A DNA stretch of 64,000 nucleotides, from NCBI RefSeq assembly GCF_003672135.1, contig NC_039518.1, positions 8,744,136 to 8,808,135 on the forward strand, in the 5' to 3' direction. This document shows, piece by piece, positions 35,550-47,480 of the stretch. This DNA is from Ooceraea biroi (Eukaryota > Arthropoda > Insecta > Hymenoptera > Formicidae). Each line of letters begins with the position of its first letter. The stretch's first letter is position 1. A program made the position numbers and the translations under genes. The notes under the pieces are model-generated. The model ran no database searches. It was not told where the DNA came from and saw only the letters and a list, made by a program, of their open reading frames with translations.

Positions 35550-36545
35550 CCTGTATAAAGTTCTCTCTGGAGTGTTAACTCCTTGATCGCTGCGAGTAAA
35601 ATAACGTGTCTTCCTTTAGAATCTTCGTCACTGTTTGAATAATGCTACAGTCGTGTATAATCTACGTTCGTAGAATAATATTCCTATATATTGGTATCAG
35701 CCGATAAGTTGTAAATTTCATAACCAGTGTAAAACGATCAGTACTAAACGATTATCACAGAGTCGTTAAGCAACGTCGTACATATATGTATAGGGCGTAC
35801 CGCTAATTTTACAATATATCTCGTTATACGTATGAACGTCCCTTCTTTTTTCTATAAATAAATAACAAATCATTAAATTACTGCTACTTATATTTAATAC
35901 CGTTAGATTAAAAATATCAGAAACGAAGGAGTAAAATGTGTAAAATGGCAGTGTGGATATTTTTATCACGAAAATAAAAGACGCTAAAAAACACGTAACG
36001 AAACAAGATCCTTTAAGCAATTATTTGCATCATGTGTCTAGGAAAAAAATAACTTAACTTAATTATTTTTTGCTGTCAAAGCAGTGCATATAAATTGAAT
36101 GAGTGTGCGCGAAAAATATAAGACTAGAAGCAACCGATACCGAAATCTGGCTATGAAATTTCAAACTCACTCTCCGTGCCATCTACGCACCCCGTAGCGA
36201 AGCCTAATCGCTAAGTCCACTAATAACGATGGAAGTTTAGCAACATCTCGTTTATCAACGAACATTACTATTAGACGGTAGAAAGACGTAGATATCCAAT
36301 AAATAACTAACAAAGTATATAATACCAACAATAACGTACTTAACGCTAAATGTGTATACAAATAAGTTAAGAACAATAAAGCATAGAAAATTTCCCAGGT
36401 TTCCCGTACCGGTTAGCACCGTTAATCGCGCTGGAAATGAGAGAAAAGTTTTACGTGTTCTTACGACAAATACTAATACACGATCAATCGGGAGGAGTAC
36501 TTCTCCAAGATTCTAAGACCAGTCCTCGTACTGACTGCCCATGGT

Positions 36546-39500
36546 TCATCTCATTAGATCCGCCGCTCTCTGCCGGTCTCGGTGGACCTCCCGCGGATGC
36601 ATCCTCTTACGATGCGAAAAACAGTTGCCGGAGCTCGCGAAAGCTTTCGGACAGTAAGGACACTGATAAGGCCTCGCACCCGTGTGCTGATTTATGTGAA
36701 ACTTCAGATCCTGATTTCGCTTGAACGTCTTGTCGCAGAGCGGGCATGCGTGCGGTCTGAGGTCCGAGTGCGTTATGCTGTGGGCGCGTAACGTCGAATT
36801 CGTCGGGTACACCCTGCCGCAGACGTTGCACGGGAACTGTATGCCGCCGTGGTATTCCTTGTGTCTGAACAGGTTCGACTGCGTCTTGAAACTGTGAAAG
36901 AAATTTAAGAGTTCGAATTTTATAACTTTTATTATTATTATTTTTACGTTTTGCTCTCTATTGATATTTCAACTAATTTCTTATACGTCAACTATGCGTG
37001 AATTGCGATAGAAACGTACATTCTTCCACATATGTCGCAACCGTACTTCCCCTTAGGCCTGTGAGTCTCTAAATGCACTTTCAAATTTCCCTTCGTAGAA
37101 ATCTTTTTACTACAGATTGGACAGATGAAATTGCTGGACGAATTGTTATCACCGTTCGTGTGCAGCACACCGTTCGTCGAGTAAACGTGCTGAGATCGCA
37201 AGATAGGCTTCCCGTCGAATTTCCTCTCTTTGGGTAAGTGCAACCACAGGTGATTTTGTAAGCCGATTTCCGATATGAAAGACCGGGCGCATATCGTGCA
37301 CTCGTGCGGCTTTGCCATATTCGACATGGTTTTACCACCGCGCTCGTGCCGCTTGGTCTCACTCTCGTTCTTCCCTTCCTCCTCCTCCTCCTCCTCCTCC
37401 TCCTCCTCCTCCTCCTCTCCATCCGGCTCAGTGTTTCTGAATGAGCAAAGTACACTAAATCTCGCAACATTATTTACATATCTCGCTTTGTTTTTTACCA
37501 GCAGAATAAAAATTCCTACTTATTTGTCAGAGGAAGCGGCTCCGGTGAATTTCTCCTCGTTATTTCCTCCTCGTAGTCCGAGGAGTCGGAAGCTTCCGAT
37601 CCAGATGGTTCCATACCGCACTGGAGAAACAGCATTGGGTCCACCTTCACCTCCATTTCCTCCATGCTTGGGGTGTGACGCTTATCCTCCTGTGAATTCG
37701 ATTCCGGCGACACCAGTGGCTCGTCCTCGGTTAGGATCTCTATTACACCCTGGATGCGGAACAAAGCATCGATGAGACACGCAGTGTAGTACATAGAGAC
37801 ATGATACAGATAAGCGTGGAAGCAGACGTACCTTCATACGTACCTTCGTCAGTATTGAATGTAAGAGACCTCGATCTTCCGTCTTTTTCGCAGTGTCTTG
37901 CGTATCCTTAATATTTGGCATCTCGTCGTCTTGTACGGAACTCGTATTGTCAACGTTATCGCAGAACTGTGATTTCAATTTTTCTTGAGTGCGGTATGCC
38001 ATCATTGCGAAACGATGGACGCCCTCCAGTCTCTTGATGCATATAGAACAGACCATTTTCGAAAATTTGTCCTCCGATGACACCTGGGGAAGCATTCGAG
38101 AAGAAAAATGCGTTCAGTGTAAAAGTTTTTAAATAGGAATTTTGTATATGTGTTTTTAAAAATAAGGCAGCTCGAAATTATTATTTATATTTCTCAATTT
38201 TATAAATTTATCTATTCCACTCATTTTATAATTATCAACAATTAATCCAACATTAAAGATAAACAGAACGAGCATCTTTAAATTAACGTTACTTGTCGTG
38301 CCGATTGTAAAATTAGTAAAAACATTATTTTTTTAAATACTATTTTAAGGGTTATACTTTCGTCATTTTTTCGTCATCAATTATTCATGTCCGCATGACC
38401 CGTCTCGCCACCCCTTTCGATCTCGTCGTGCGCAATTAACCTAGCTCTCGGCGTGTCGCGAAGCGCCGACTATCTCGCCGGGTGGATCGGTATTTATTTA
38501 ACAGGGACAAGTCACTGTGGCTTTCTCGCACAATACGTCCGATTGACGCATTCCCCGCATTAATTTATTCCGTCCAACGTCGTTTCCCGACGCCGCTCCC
38601 CGGCGGCCCTCATTTCCGATTATATTTATAGATGTGGTACTTGTATAGCATATATATATATATATATATACACATACATACATACATACGGCGCGCACGG
38701 TATACTTATTGTAATCAATAAAATGCTAATTTTTAACACTTTTGCAGCCCCGTATAAAATGGTCGCGCTCGACGTGCGGACGTATCCTCGCACGATCATC
38801 CCCGTCCGTCGCGTTTCCCCACAATTTTATAAACGATCTAATTAACTAATTTCGCGGCTCGTCAACGCAATCGGCAAAATTAATCCTCGGCCAGAGACTT
38901 TTCGCGAGACGCAACGAGACGTGTCGCCGCACCTTTATAAGCACCTGGGTGCTGAAAGTGTCGCCGTTATATTTAGACGAACGAGTCGATTTATCCGCGG
39001 AGACGCGAATTCGGGAAGAGTCATTGATCAACGAGAGAGGCCAGACGAGTTTCGTCGCCGATCACGAGCATTCCGCGTTGCCGATCTCGCGGAATCGTCG
39101 CGATCGCGACGCGACAGGCTTGTTCTGGACAAAGAGTCATTTTCCTTTCGCGCGACCGAAAAATCGGCTCGGAAAAATCGAGCTGACACGCGCGCGCGGC
39201 CGGTTTTGACGGCGCGATCGCGCGACGATCGGTGACCGATCTCGCCCAGAATCGTTCGACGATCGGCGCGAGTTTCAAAATTTCAAAATTCGCCGACGGT
39301 CGAGATTCGTCCCGCGACCGGCACGTGATCGCGCACACACATGCACGTCACGCGGTGCGAGGTAAAGGCGAATTTTGAAAGAAGAAAAAAAGAGAGGGAG
39401 GGGAACGAGCGGAAAAAAAGCCCGCCACGCGAAAAAAACGCGCGGAAACGGGCTCGAGCAGAGCAGAGCTTACCAGAACGTAAAGGTACTTCCGTATCTT

Positions 39501-39644
39501 GGTCTGCAGATAGTGACGCCGGCCGTCCTCGGCGAAGATGTGCATCCCGTCGTCGTCGGCGGCGATGTCAGCCGCGCAGATCCGACACTGCGGCATGGAC
39601 CGATCCGCCGCCGCCGCTTGCCGATCGCGTGCCGCCGCATCCAT
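36546..39644 (-). CDS. ZAD-C2H2 zinc-finger transcription factor
   Basis: Exons 39644-39474, 38083-37844, 37749-37520, 37436-37020, 36891-36546 give 467 aa. The N-terminal ZAD spans exons 1 and 2: CRICAADI at about 20-27 and CSICIKRLEG at about 68-77 carry the four zinc-binding Cys. An acidic linker follows with a run of 13-14 Glu. Six C2H2 fingers come last: HECTICARSF, FICPICSKKI, YGCDICGRIF, FPCNVCGRVY, HACPLCDKTF and YQCPYCPKAF, the last four joined closely. ZAD proteins are insect-expanded dimerising DNA-binding regulators; the target is unknown and I do not name an orthologue. Exon 2 has two tandem GAAG|GTACGT donors, 12 bp apart (37844 or 37832). MPQCRICAADI inside exon 1 is an alternative start. 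Confidence 0.9.
37378..37418 (-). repeat. (GAG)n coding microsatellite, polyglutamate
   Basis: About 13 uninterrupted GAG codons (CCT on the plus strand) in the linker of the ZAD protein, just before its first C2H2 finger. Confidence 0.95.
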
Positions 39645-42053
39645 TTCAAAAAAGCGGGAGCCGCCGAGGATCGCGACAGGGGAGAACCGAGCGGCGGTGT
39701 ATAATAAAAAAGAAGTGTAGCGTGCCACCAGGAGGGTATGCGGAGGAGGGAGCGGAGGGTAATTTTTCCTCTCGTTCCGCGGCTGGAAGACTTCTTTCCG
39801 ACGATCCTCGCCAGAGGGGAGGGAGAGAGATTAACGGGGGGCACGCACGCAGACTTCACGGGAGACGTCGGCGTTATTCTTTTCTTTTTTTCCCTGCCCC
39901 ACGACTAACGACGGCCAGGAGGATGCGCCGAGACGTCCCGCGACGGCGACGTCTTCATGTACCCCGAAAACGACGGTGCATCCTCGGAGCGGCGGCGGTG
40001 ACGACGGCGACGTGCGCGACCGGGAAGAAACGTGGTAACGTTTCTCGGCGAGCGATCGAGAGCAACGAGAGCGGCCGTACGAACGAACGAACGAACGAGC
40101 AAGCGACGGCTTGATTATTCTATAACGATTTTCCCTCTTTTTTTGTTCCGCCGTGTACTTTATGAGTGAAGCCGCGGATTGGGCGAGATTATAAGCCGCG
40201 CGGCACGGCACGGCGCGACGCGACGCGACGCGAGACGTCGTGCCCGTGTGGCTCTTTATAAAAACGGACGCGCGGTAGTCGGGCGTCGGCGTGCGTCCGT
40301 CCGTCCGTCTCCCCCCGAGTGCCAGGAGTGCTCAATACAAAATATATAATAGCATTCGTCGATTTGAAAAACATATGTATATAACCAATTGTTTTATTTA
40401 TGGATTCCGCCGGCGCTCCGCGTCGCGGCGCGACGCGCGCGCGTATCCGCGGCGTTGCGCGGCGTCGCGACGGCCCCATCGCCGCCCGCGGGCAAATCCG
40501 CGAAAATCGCAGCGTTACATCCGATGCAACGACGACGACGACGACGACGACGGTGCCAACAACGGCGACCACGGCCACGCGCAAACAATAAAACGCATCG
40601 GCGCGCGGCGCCGGTCTTAATTGGTCCGCCATCTTGCCCCGCCGTCACGGCAAACCGCCAATTTTTTTCGTCCCGATTACGCCTTTCAGTGGAGGATGCG
40701 ATCCCGCGGGACCGCGTATCCGCGTCGCCGATCGTTCCGCTCTCCGCGTCCCCACGTTTCCCCGTCGGTGACGCGCGCCTTGCCGTTTCCGAGCGCGTGA
40801 CACGGCCCCGGAAAAAACGGCCGCGCTTTCCCGCCATTTTTCGCCGCCATTTTGCCGGGTGTTACTGCGCGCGCGGACGCATGCGCGCCGCGGTTTTTGC
40901 GCGTCGCGGAAAATAGTCCGCGGATACTTGACGCGACGCGAGCACCCCTCCCCCCTCGCGGGGAAAGGGGAGGGAAATGGAGAGTTGGCGCTCCACGTCC
41001 CCATTTAAAAAAATCAATACTTAATAATTAGCAATTAATACGCGCGCCGAGCGTACACGTGTGCGTGCATGTGTGCCGATGTGTGTGTGCGCGCCTGTCG
41101 TTTACCGTAACCCTCCCCGCGCCGTTCCCCTCGACAGCCCTTAATTACGCCGCGTTCGTATAATGACGCGATCATTATTTCGTTAATTATTCGTATCGAC
41201 GTTTATTACCTTCCTTTTTTATCGCAGCCAGAAGACTGCGCTCGCTAGTTCGAAATATTCGACGTACGGATAGGGGGAGATTTTCGTGATGCGAGTGCAG
41301 CCATTTTGAAAAACGTAATTAAATACTGCGATAATAATGATGTATTCATATCGTGATTCGCATTGTTATCATAATGATTTAATAATGATAATAAAGTCTT
41401 CAATCGGATGACAATGCGTCTTAAATATATCCCATCAATTTCTCGACTCGAAATCATGATACAATATTATCATAAAATATAACTAAACTGAATAAATTGT
41501 TAATTAAACGAGTGGAATTATATTCGTAATTATCGATGCAATTGCGTTCTAAAAAGATGAACATTCCATCAGTTTTTCATAGCGTATCTTACTTAAGCTT
41601 ACATTCATAAAAAGAAATGAAAAATTAATGTACCCGTCGTTATCACATTTATTATTTATTATTGTTTTGTCTTTCTGATAATTATTAATTATATTGTACA
41701 TGTTGCTGTTACTGTTGCACGAATAAAGAAGGAGAGAATTCTTCTTAATAAAGAACAGTCATTTTCTCAAAATTATTTTATCATTTCCGACGATTCCGAT
41801 ATAAAAAGAGCACCAAAAACAAAATATGAACGAGAGGAGGACATAACCTATACGAGTGCCTCTGGAGTAATTAATACAAAACCATGCGAGATGATTACAA
41901 AATTTTCGTCAGTTCCGACATATAATTTCCATCGTAGGAGCACCGGGAAATCATGTTGAAATGCTCGAAGGAAATCTGAGGAATCTACACCCTCCCCCAC
42001 AGCTTTGTAACGTAACCCTTCGCCTCTCGTTAATCGCCGGTGCAGGGAGAGCA
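39645..42053. promoter_or_regulatory. CpG-rich promoter region of the ZAD gene and left flank of the CFAP20 paralogue
   Basis: 38750-41250 is dense in CG dinucleotides, unlike the AT-rich surroundings. It includes a GAC microsatellite at about 40531-40552, a GCGACG-rich tract at about 40205-40235 and ACGAACGA repeats at 40080-40096. Long open frames on both strands here are by-products of GC content; none shows a domain. 41270-42000 is AT-rich, without features. Confidence 0.5.
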
Positions 42054-43651
42054 ATGTCGAGTAGTAACGAGAGCCGTGGATACGTATCGCTGCTGTACAG
42101 CGTCGCCGACAAGCCGCTGGAGCTGTGGTCGAAGCGCGTTTCCCTGGGCGGCAGGGTCCGCAGAGTGAGGGACGACGCGCTACACGGGGACCGAGTAATC
42201 GAGATCACGGGACCGCAGGACAGCTCGGTGCCCACGAACATAGCCGTCCCTGCCAGGATGTTCGACGTGCTGAACATCAGGCTGCCCGTTCTCGCGTTGG
42301 TGATAAAGAACTTGAATTTGCCATTCAAGTTCGAAGTGCAGGTACACGGGTCTCTTTGTACGTGAACCAAGATTACGTAATCTCATCATCCTAACACTGT
42401 GTCACCTGTTCTTTATGCGCGAAGATAATGGACAAGAAACAGTGCCGAAGGAGATTCTCCTTTATGACGTACAATCTTGAGAAGCTGCCGTGCATCGGCG
42501 CGAGTGTGGCTCGCGTTCCGTTGAAGCTGGAGGAGCGTTGGAACTCGTTGGAGATGGATCTTCAAGCCCTCTGCCGCGAGGCGTACGGAGCCGATTATGA
42601 AGCTCTGCAGAGGCTGATCATTTATCCGAATTGTCATCTGAGAAGAGTGTACCTGCAGGATCGTCATTACACTCGGGATGAAATCCCCGTCGACACGTAT
42701 CAAGCGTTCCTTGACGCGTACATGTCGAAACGGGGAATGAATTCCGTCGACAGAGCCTGTCAGACGGAGGAACGTTGCAGAGGTTGTTTAACATTTTTTT
42801 ACAAATTGTAGGATGTGTGTACTAACGTGTGAATTTGTCTGTCTTTATTTCTAGGACTTCTACAACAGTCTAAATTGAATCGTTCTGTAAGAAGTAACAT
42901 AATAGATACATTGCCAACAGAAGCACATTTATCTAAGAACGTATATAGCATGGGAAGGCTGGACAATTTACATTCACCCAATACTACTGCAAATTTAAAC
43001 AATTTTAGCGCGTTAAAAAGAAATTACATGTCGTTGGATATTTTAAACAGTGCGATAAAAACGCATAAGCAAACTGTTACGGATAAACAAAGCCTTACAG
43101 AGTCTTCAATAAATGATCCGATTGCAGAAAATAAAGTAAGAGATAAGAATAACAATTTAAAGGAAGAAATTCGAAACACGACAGAAACGTACAAAGCAGA
43201 AGATCCCCCCAAAAACTCATCAAATATAAAAAGTAATAATATATTGCAACCCGCTGCTTCCGTTGAACTCGAGAGAATCGCGAAAAGCCAGTTCTTAAAA
43301 CTGCACGTCGGTGAAACGTTATTTGGAGATAACAAATCTCCAACTGATTCGCACTCGCATAGAATTCAGAACGCGGGAGATGTACACATTTTTAATTCAA
43401 GAAATTGTATAACCCGTGACAGCGGTAACAAGCGTGTACAAGCAGAAGATAATACTCATCGCGTGGATGCAAAATGCAGAGAATTCGCTCCCAATATTCC
43501 ATTTGCTCCTGAATTTAATCTAGCTAAAGATACATCAAAATTTGATAAAATGAGCAACGATTTAATTAACATGCAAAGCCATGAACTGTACACTATTTTT
43601 GAAGATAAATGCGTGAAAGAAAATGAAACAAATATAACGATTAGCTTATAA
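42054..43651 (+). CDS. Divergent CFAP20-domain protein with long C-terminal tail
   Basis: Exons 42054-42341, 42425-42782, 42855-43651 give 480 aa. Residues 1-190 follow CFAP20 throughout (SLLYSVADKPLELWSKRV, LPVLALVIKNLNLPFKFEVQ, MDKKQCRRRFSF, RWNSLEMDLQALCREAYGADY, CHLRRVYLQDRHYTRDEIP), with moderate identity. The splice between FEVQ and (I/V)MDKK lies at the same place as the intron in the orthodox CFAP20 gene at 44010-44686. Residues about 215-480 are a polar, probably disordered tail rich in Asn, Lys and Ser, with no known domain. CFAP20 is a luminal inner-junction protein of ciliary doublet microtubules, so a ciliary or sperm role is inferred. The start may instead be the in-frame ATG at 41961. 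Confidence 0.85.
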
Positions 43652-44009
43652 ATTGCCTGAAAGAAGACGATGCACACGCTCATGTACATGTAGGGGGAAA
43701 ATATATGAAAAAATGAAAGTATATGCATAATTTTATCTTTAAGAGAGAGCGTATAATGATAAATAAATACAGTGCTTAATTGTAATCGTAAACACGTTAT
43801 CTGTATTTTAATATAAAAAATTAATTTTAGAAACACATATATTTATATATATACACATGTGTTCCCTTTTTAAAGAATGTAACAGTTTGTGATTTTCATT
43901 ATAATAGCATTATATTATATATGATCACTCCGAAAAGTAATTGAAACAAATTTTAAAAGAATATTTACGCGATATTTTTTCTCATGAAGAAACGTCTCGT
44001 CATCGGTTC

Positions 44010-44686
44010 CTAACATTTTGCCTTGTTCTGGATTGGTAAGAACAGTTTAAATTCCGCCGGCAATTCATCCTCCGAATATAATCGATCGGAAAAGTATACT
44101 CGTCGTATCCTACAGTTAGCATGAATTTGGACCCTTAACGTCTCTACGTAATTCGTTCCGTAAGCCCGACGTGTGAAGTCAGCCAAGTTGAACTGTATTT
44201 GATTCCATCCATCGTCCAGCCTCATCGGCATGGTGCAGATGAATGGTTTCACCCTCGTCGTCGACTGGTAATTGCTAGCACGAAATCTACGCCGTACATT
44301 TTTGTCGTCGATTATCTGCAAAATGTAAATTTGGTCATATTGAATGAAACAATCCAACAGAGGTTCCTCGTGCTTTACAAATTAATGGACGTAGAACATC
44401 CGCAGCTTACCTGGACCTCGAACGTGAAGTACTTCTTCAGATTCTTAATGATCATGACCAAAAAGGGCAATTTTATACCTAAGGTCTTTCTCGGATCAGC
44501 GGGACAGGTAATGTACGTCGTGCTAACGTTACTACCGAGTATCTCCAGGACGAGGCTCTGGATATCATTGTCCGTGATCCTCTTGATATGTCCGTTCCTC
44601 ACTTTTTTATCCCAAATTTGCAGCGGCTTGCTGCCAATGCTGTACAGAATGGATAAGAATCCGCTTTGAAAGGTATTCTTGAACAT
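44010..44686 (-). CDS. CFAP20: CFAP20 / Bug22, ciliary inner-junction protein
   Basis: Two exons (44686-44411, 44315-44010) give 193 aa, the same length as human CFAP20 and nearly identical to it: MFKNTFQSGFLSILYSIGSK, PLQIWDKKVRNGHIKRITD, NVSTTYITCPADP, LGIKLPFLVMIIKNLKKYF, NVRRRFRASNYQSTTRVKPF, RRAYGTNYVETLRVQIHANC. In flies Bug22 is needed for cilia and sperm axoneme integrity and tubulin polyglycylation. Structural work places CFAP20 at the inner junction of A and B tubules. Its 3' end faces that of the divergent paralogue, with 358 bp between stops. Confidence 0.98.
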
Positions 44687-46508
44687 TTTTGCGGTTAAGA
44701 TTCCGTTGCTCTGGCAATTTTCTCTGGTATCCCGAAACGAAGCTTCTTCTTCCTTTCTATTTCCTCGTCAATCCTGTAATGCACATTTGTATCGACAGAG
44801 TTAATTAAATTAAATTCAATTCACAAATTCGTAAAAACCCGAGACACAGAAGCTAACCTTCTTCCATCTTAAAAAGGATTAAGTGCGTTACGAACGGCGA
44901 CTTGAAAAACTCATGTTTATACTTGAGGTAATAAATTTTATGCTCGTTATCTATCAGTCTTCATTTTAATTTAATTCATCGACTTGTGCGAGAAACGTCT
45001 TACGAGATATTTGGCGGCGACTCTAACCTATATCGTAATGTTTGATCGATACGACCGACTTTACAATAGTTCGAGCAGTAAATTAAAATAAAAACGCTAA
45101 GATTTACGACGCTGAACGAAAATATTGACTAGGTAAACTAAACTTGTTGGTGTTTAATACGTGACCAGTTCAAATTAATTCGGATGTTTGATATTTCCGA
45201 GGTACACTAAAAGACCGATTTTAATAGAAATTTGTGTAACTTGGCGATTTCAATCGTACTGCAACGGACATCTCATGGCGATACTGCAAACTACAATCAC
45301 ATGCACGGTTGACAAATAAGCGATCTTCTATTTATCCAATATATATTTTTAAAATAATCTAAAAATTAAAAATTATATCTAATTCAATTGTTTTTAATAC
45401 AAAGCTACTTAATATGTAGCTATTTTTGCATAATCTTACAGGTCAGTTTCGAAAAGATGCAACTTTGCAATTTTAACAATAATAATTAAATAACAAATTG
45501 TACAAATGAAAAATTTAAAACATTAATAAATTGTCTCGGAGTTCTTAAGAAAAGGATGAATGAAGTACGTTCTCAGACTCGTGTGCCACCTTGTCATGCG
45601 TATATTTGAGACGCATAATAAAAAGGCCGTATTACATGTGAAACCTTTCTAATTGTTCATCAACGTCAAATACAAACTGATAGAGGAAAGCAGTAGATTC
45701 CCGCACGCTGTATAATCAACTCTCAGAAATGCAATTAAAGCTTCATCGATGTGAAGAATCTTCTTCGCTCCTTCGAACTGATTTATTTATTCATGAAGCA
45801 ATTATTCTCAACGGAGGTTCTTGAAGACTCGCATTACGTGATTGTATTTCGTACAGAATGCATTACAAACGCAGAATGCGTACAAACAAATCGTTTCACT
45901 TAGACGTATGTATCTAACGCAATTAAACTATTGGTATCGAGTGTACTCTTCATGCGTTCGGTACTCATTCACAGTCAGCTAAGCGAAAAACCGAGAGAAT
46001 TTAGTATACTTTATACAAAACAGCAATTTTCGAAACGGCAAACGAATAACAATCACTCGACCTCGCTAATTCTAATTAAAAGTAAGCAAACGCTCGCAGT
46101 AATCCGCGTGTACGCGTACGTCGCGGCGTCAGAAGAACGTAATAATAAACGCAATATGGATCACGCAACATCATCATCGCCGTCGTGAAACTATTTTGCA
46201 ATGAGCTTCTTTCCCTTCTCGCCGTGATCGTATCTCGAGTTCTGTTTCCTCAACAATTTGCGGATCAAGTCCACCGACATGCGTGCAGGTCGATCTCTCG
46301 ACGCGAATGTGGGCTTTCCTCAAAGTGTTAAAGGATTCCGTCTCCGTTTATCGCAGTAAAGTGATACATTATGCGCTTATCTATCATTAATATTAACTAT
46401 ATGGTATTACAGTTTACACGCATAAAATTGTTCTTTCGCAGCATATGTGACGCCAGTTGTTTAATCCGTGTTTCTTCTCCCAGTTTGTCTCTTGAAAAAC
46501 TATACATA

Positions 46509-46703
46509 ATGGAATCTACCACTGTGTCTCATAATACTGAATGCCACATGAACAAGAAAGGCCCACCTACGAAAGTGATCAGTATCCAAGCAAAACAACT
46601 CAATCAGAGTCTCAAAAAGTTAATAAATAATTTTTCAGCGAATGTCTCGGCGGAACCAGCCTTCGAATTCGGATTTTCCAATATAACTTGTGTACAATTT
46701 TGA
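46509..46703 (+). CDS. Small hypothetical open frame, uncertain
   Basis: 64 codons from the ATG at 46509. A possible splice acceptor (CTTTCGCAG) lies 68 bp upstream. The product is soluble, with a basic middle (NKKGPPTKVISIQAKQLNQ) and a SLKKLINNF segment; no domain recognised. The composition looks more protein-like than nearby chance frames. It could be one exon of a longer gene or spurious. Confidence 0.2.
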   Translation: MESTTVSHNTECHMNKKGPPTKVISIQAKQLNQSLKKLINNFSANVSAEPAFEFGFSNITCVQF

Positions 46704-47079
46704 TAAAAAACAATCATCAACATTTTTTATAAATTTCCAATGTACCGAGCAATGGATAAGGTCTATGCGAGAGTATGTATGAGTTTAATGAACAATAATA
46801 CATTTTACCAGTCGCTTGTATCTGTTGTTCAATAAATTGCATACCGTACGAACAATGAATAGAAGACAACTCGCTTGCTTGAGAACAAACCGGTACAAAG
46901 CTCTGCATCGCTATACATTTTCAAACAAAACACGATGTTCTTCCCGTAATACGCGAGATTTAAATTAAAAATGTAAAAGTTACACGAATATTCGAGGAGT
47001 TTGTACCGTTTCTCAATGTTTATCCTCATTCATTAATAAGTTCTATCCACTTTAGCATCCTTATACATTTTCGGCAACA

Positions 47080-47480
47080 ACACAAAATTCACCGTTGTTT
47101 CAGGATTATTTCTTCGTAAAATTAAAACAATTCTGCGATAGTCTTGACGCAACGGGACAAATTTTGAATTATTACCTTCTCTCTCTCTCTCTCTTTAGAT
47201 TCATCGAAATTCCCGATACAGCAATCATTATCTTAATCGCTTATGAATGATGGGTGTATAGAAATTTCTGTTCTCTTCTCAATCAGGCAAAATTCGCCAT
47301 TGCTTCAGAAATGTTTCTTCGCAAACTTAAAACAATATTTTGCAATGGGGAAAATTGGGAATTATTACCTTTTTTTTTCTATTTTCAGATTCAACGAAAT
47401 TTCCGAGACAGCGTATCATTGCTTTCTATCTCTGAATGATAGATGTATGGAAATTTCTATTCCTCTCGTTTCTCAATATT
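47080..47480. repeat. Diverged tandem duplication, period about 190-205 bp
   Basis: Blocks recur in the same order: CAAAATTCACCGTTGTTTCAG and CAAAATTCGCCATTGCTTCAG; TTTCTTCGTAAAATTAAAAC and TTTCTTCGCAAACTTAAAAC; GATTCATCGAAATTCCCGA and GATTCAACGAAATTTCCGA (47198 and 47388); TGAATGAT and ATAGAAATTTCT/ATGGAAATTTCT. Confidence 0.8.

Larger units (their letters stand above)
30486..36545. other. 6-kb intergenic region between NAPRT and the ZAD zinc-finger gene
   Basis: 30486-31150 is CpG-rich and is the likely NAPRT promoter and leader. Further on is a GA microsatellite (31186-31207), the perfect inverted repeat at 31935-32121, GC-rich patches near 32150-32620, and small direct repeats of the core CGCCTGTTAAA/GCCTGTTAAA near 33611-33644. 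The rest is AT-rich. The right end should include the 3' UTR of the ZAD gene. No coding exon was supported on either strand. A non-coding transcript cannot be ruled out. Confidence 0.5.

Noticed and set aside
36911..36917. TTCGAAT-type strings that might be tRNA B-boxes (also near 26743 and 1073)
   Set aside because: No A-box at a suitable distance and no cloverleaf pairing could be drawn.
39341..40916. Long overlapping frames on both strands in the CpG-rich region (up to 257 codons)
   Set aside because: They are Arg/Ala-rich, low-complexity products of high GC with few stops; only the ZAD first exon inside has family support.
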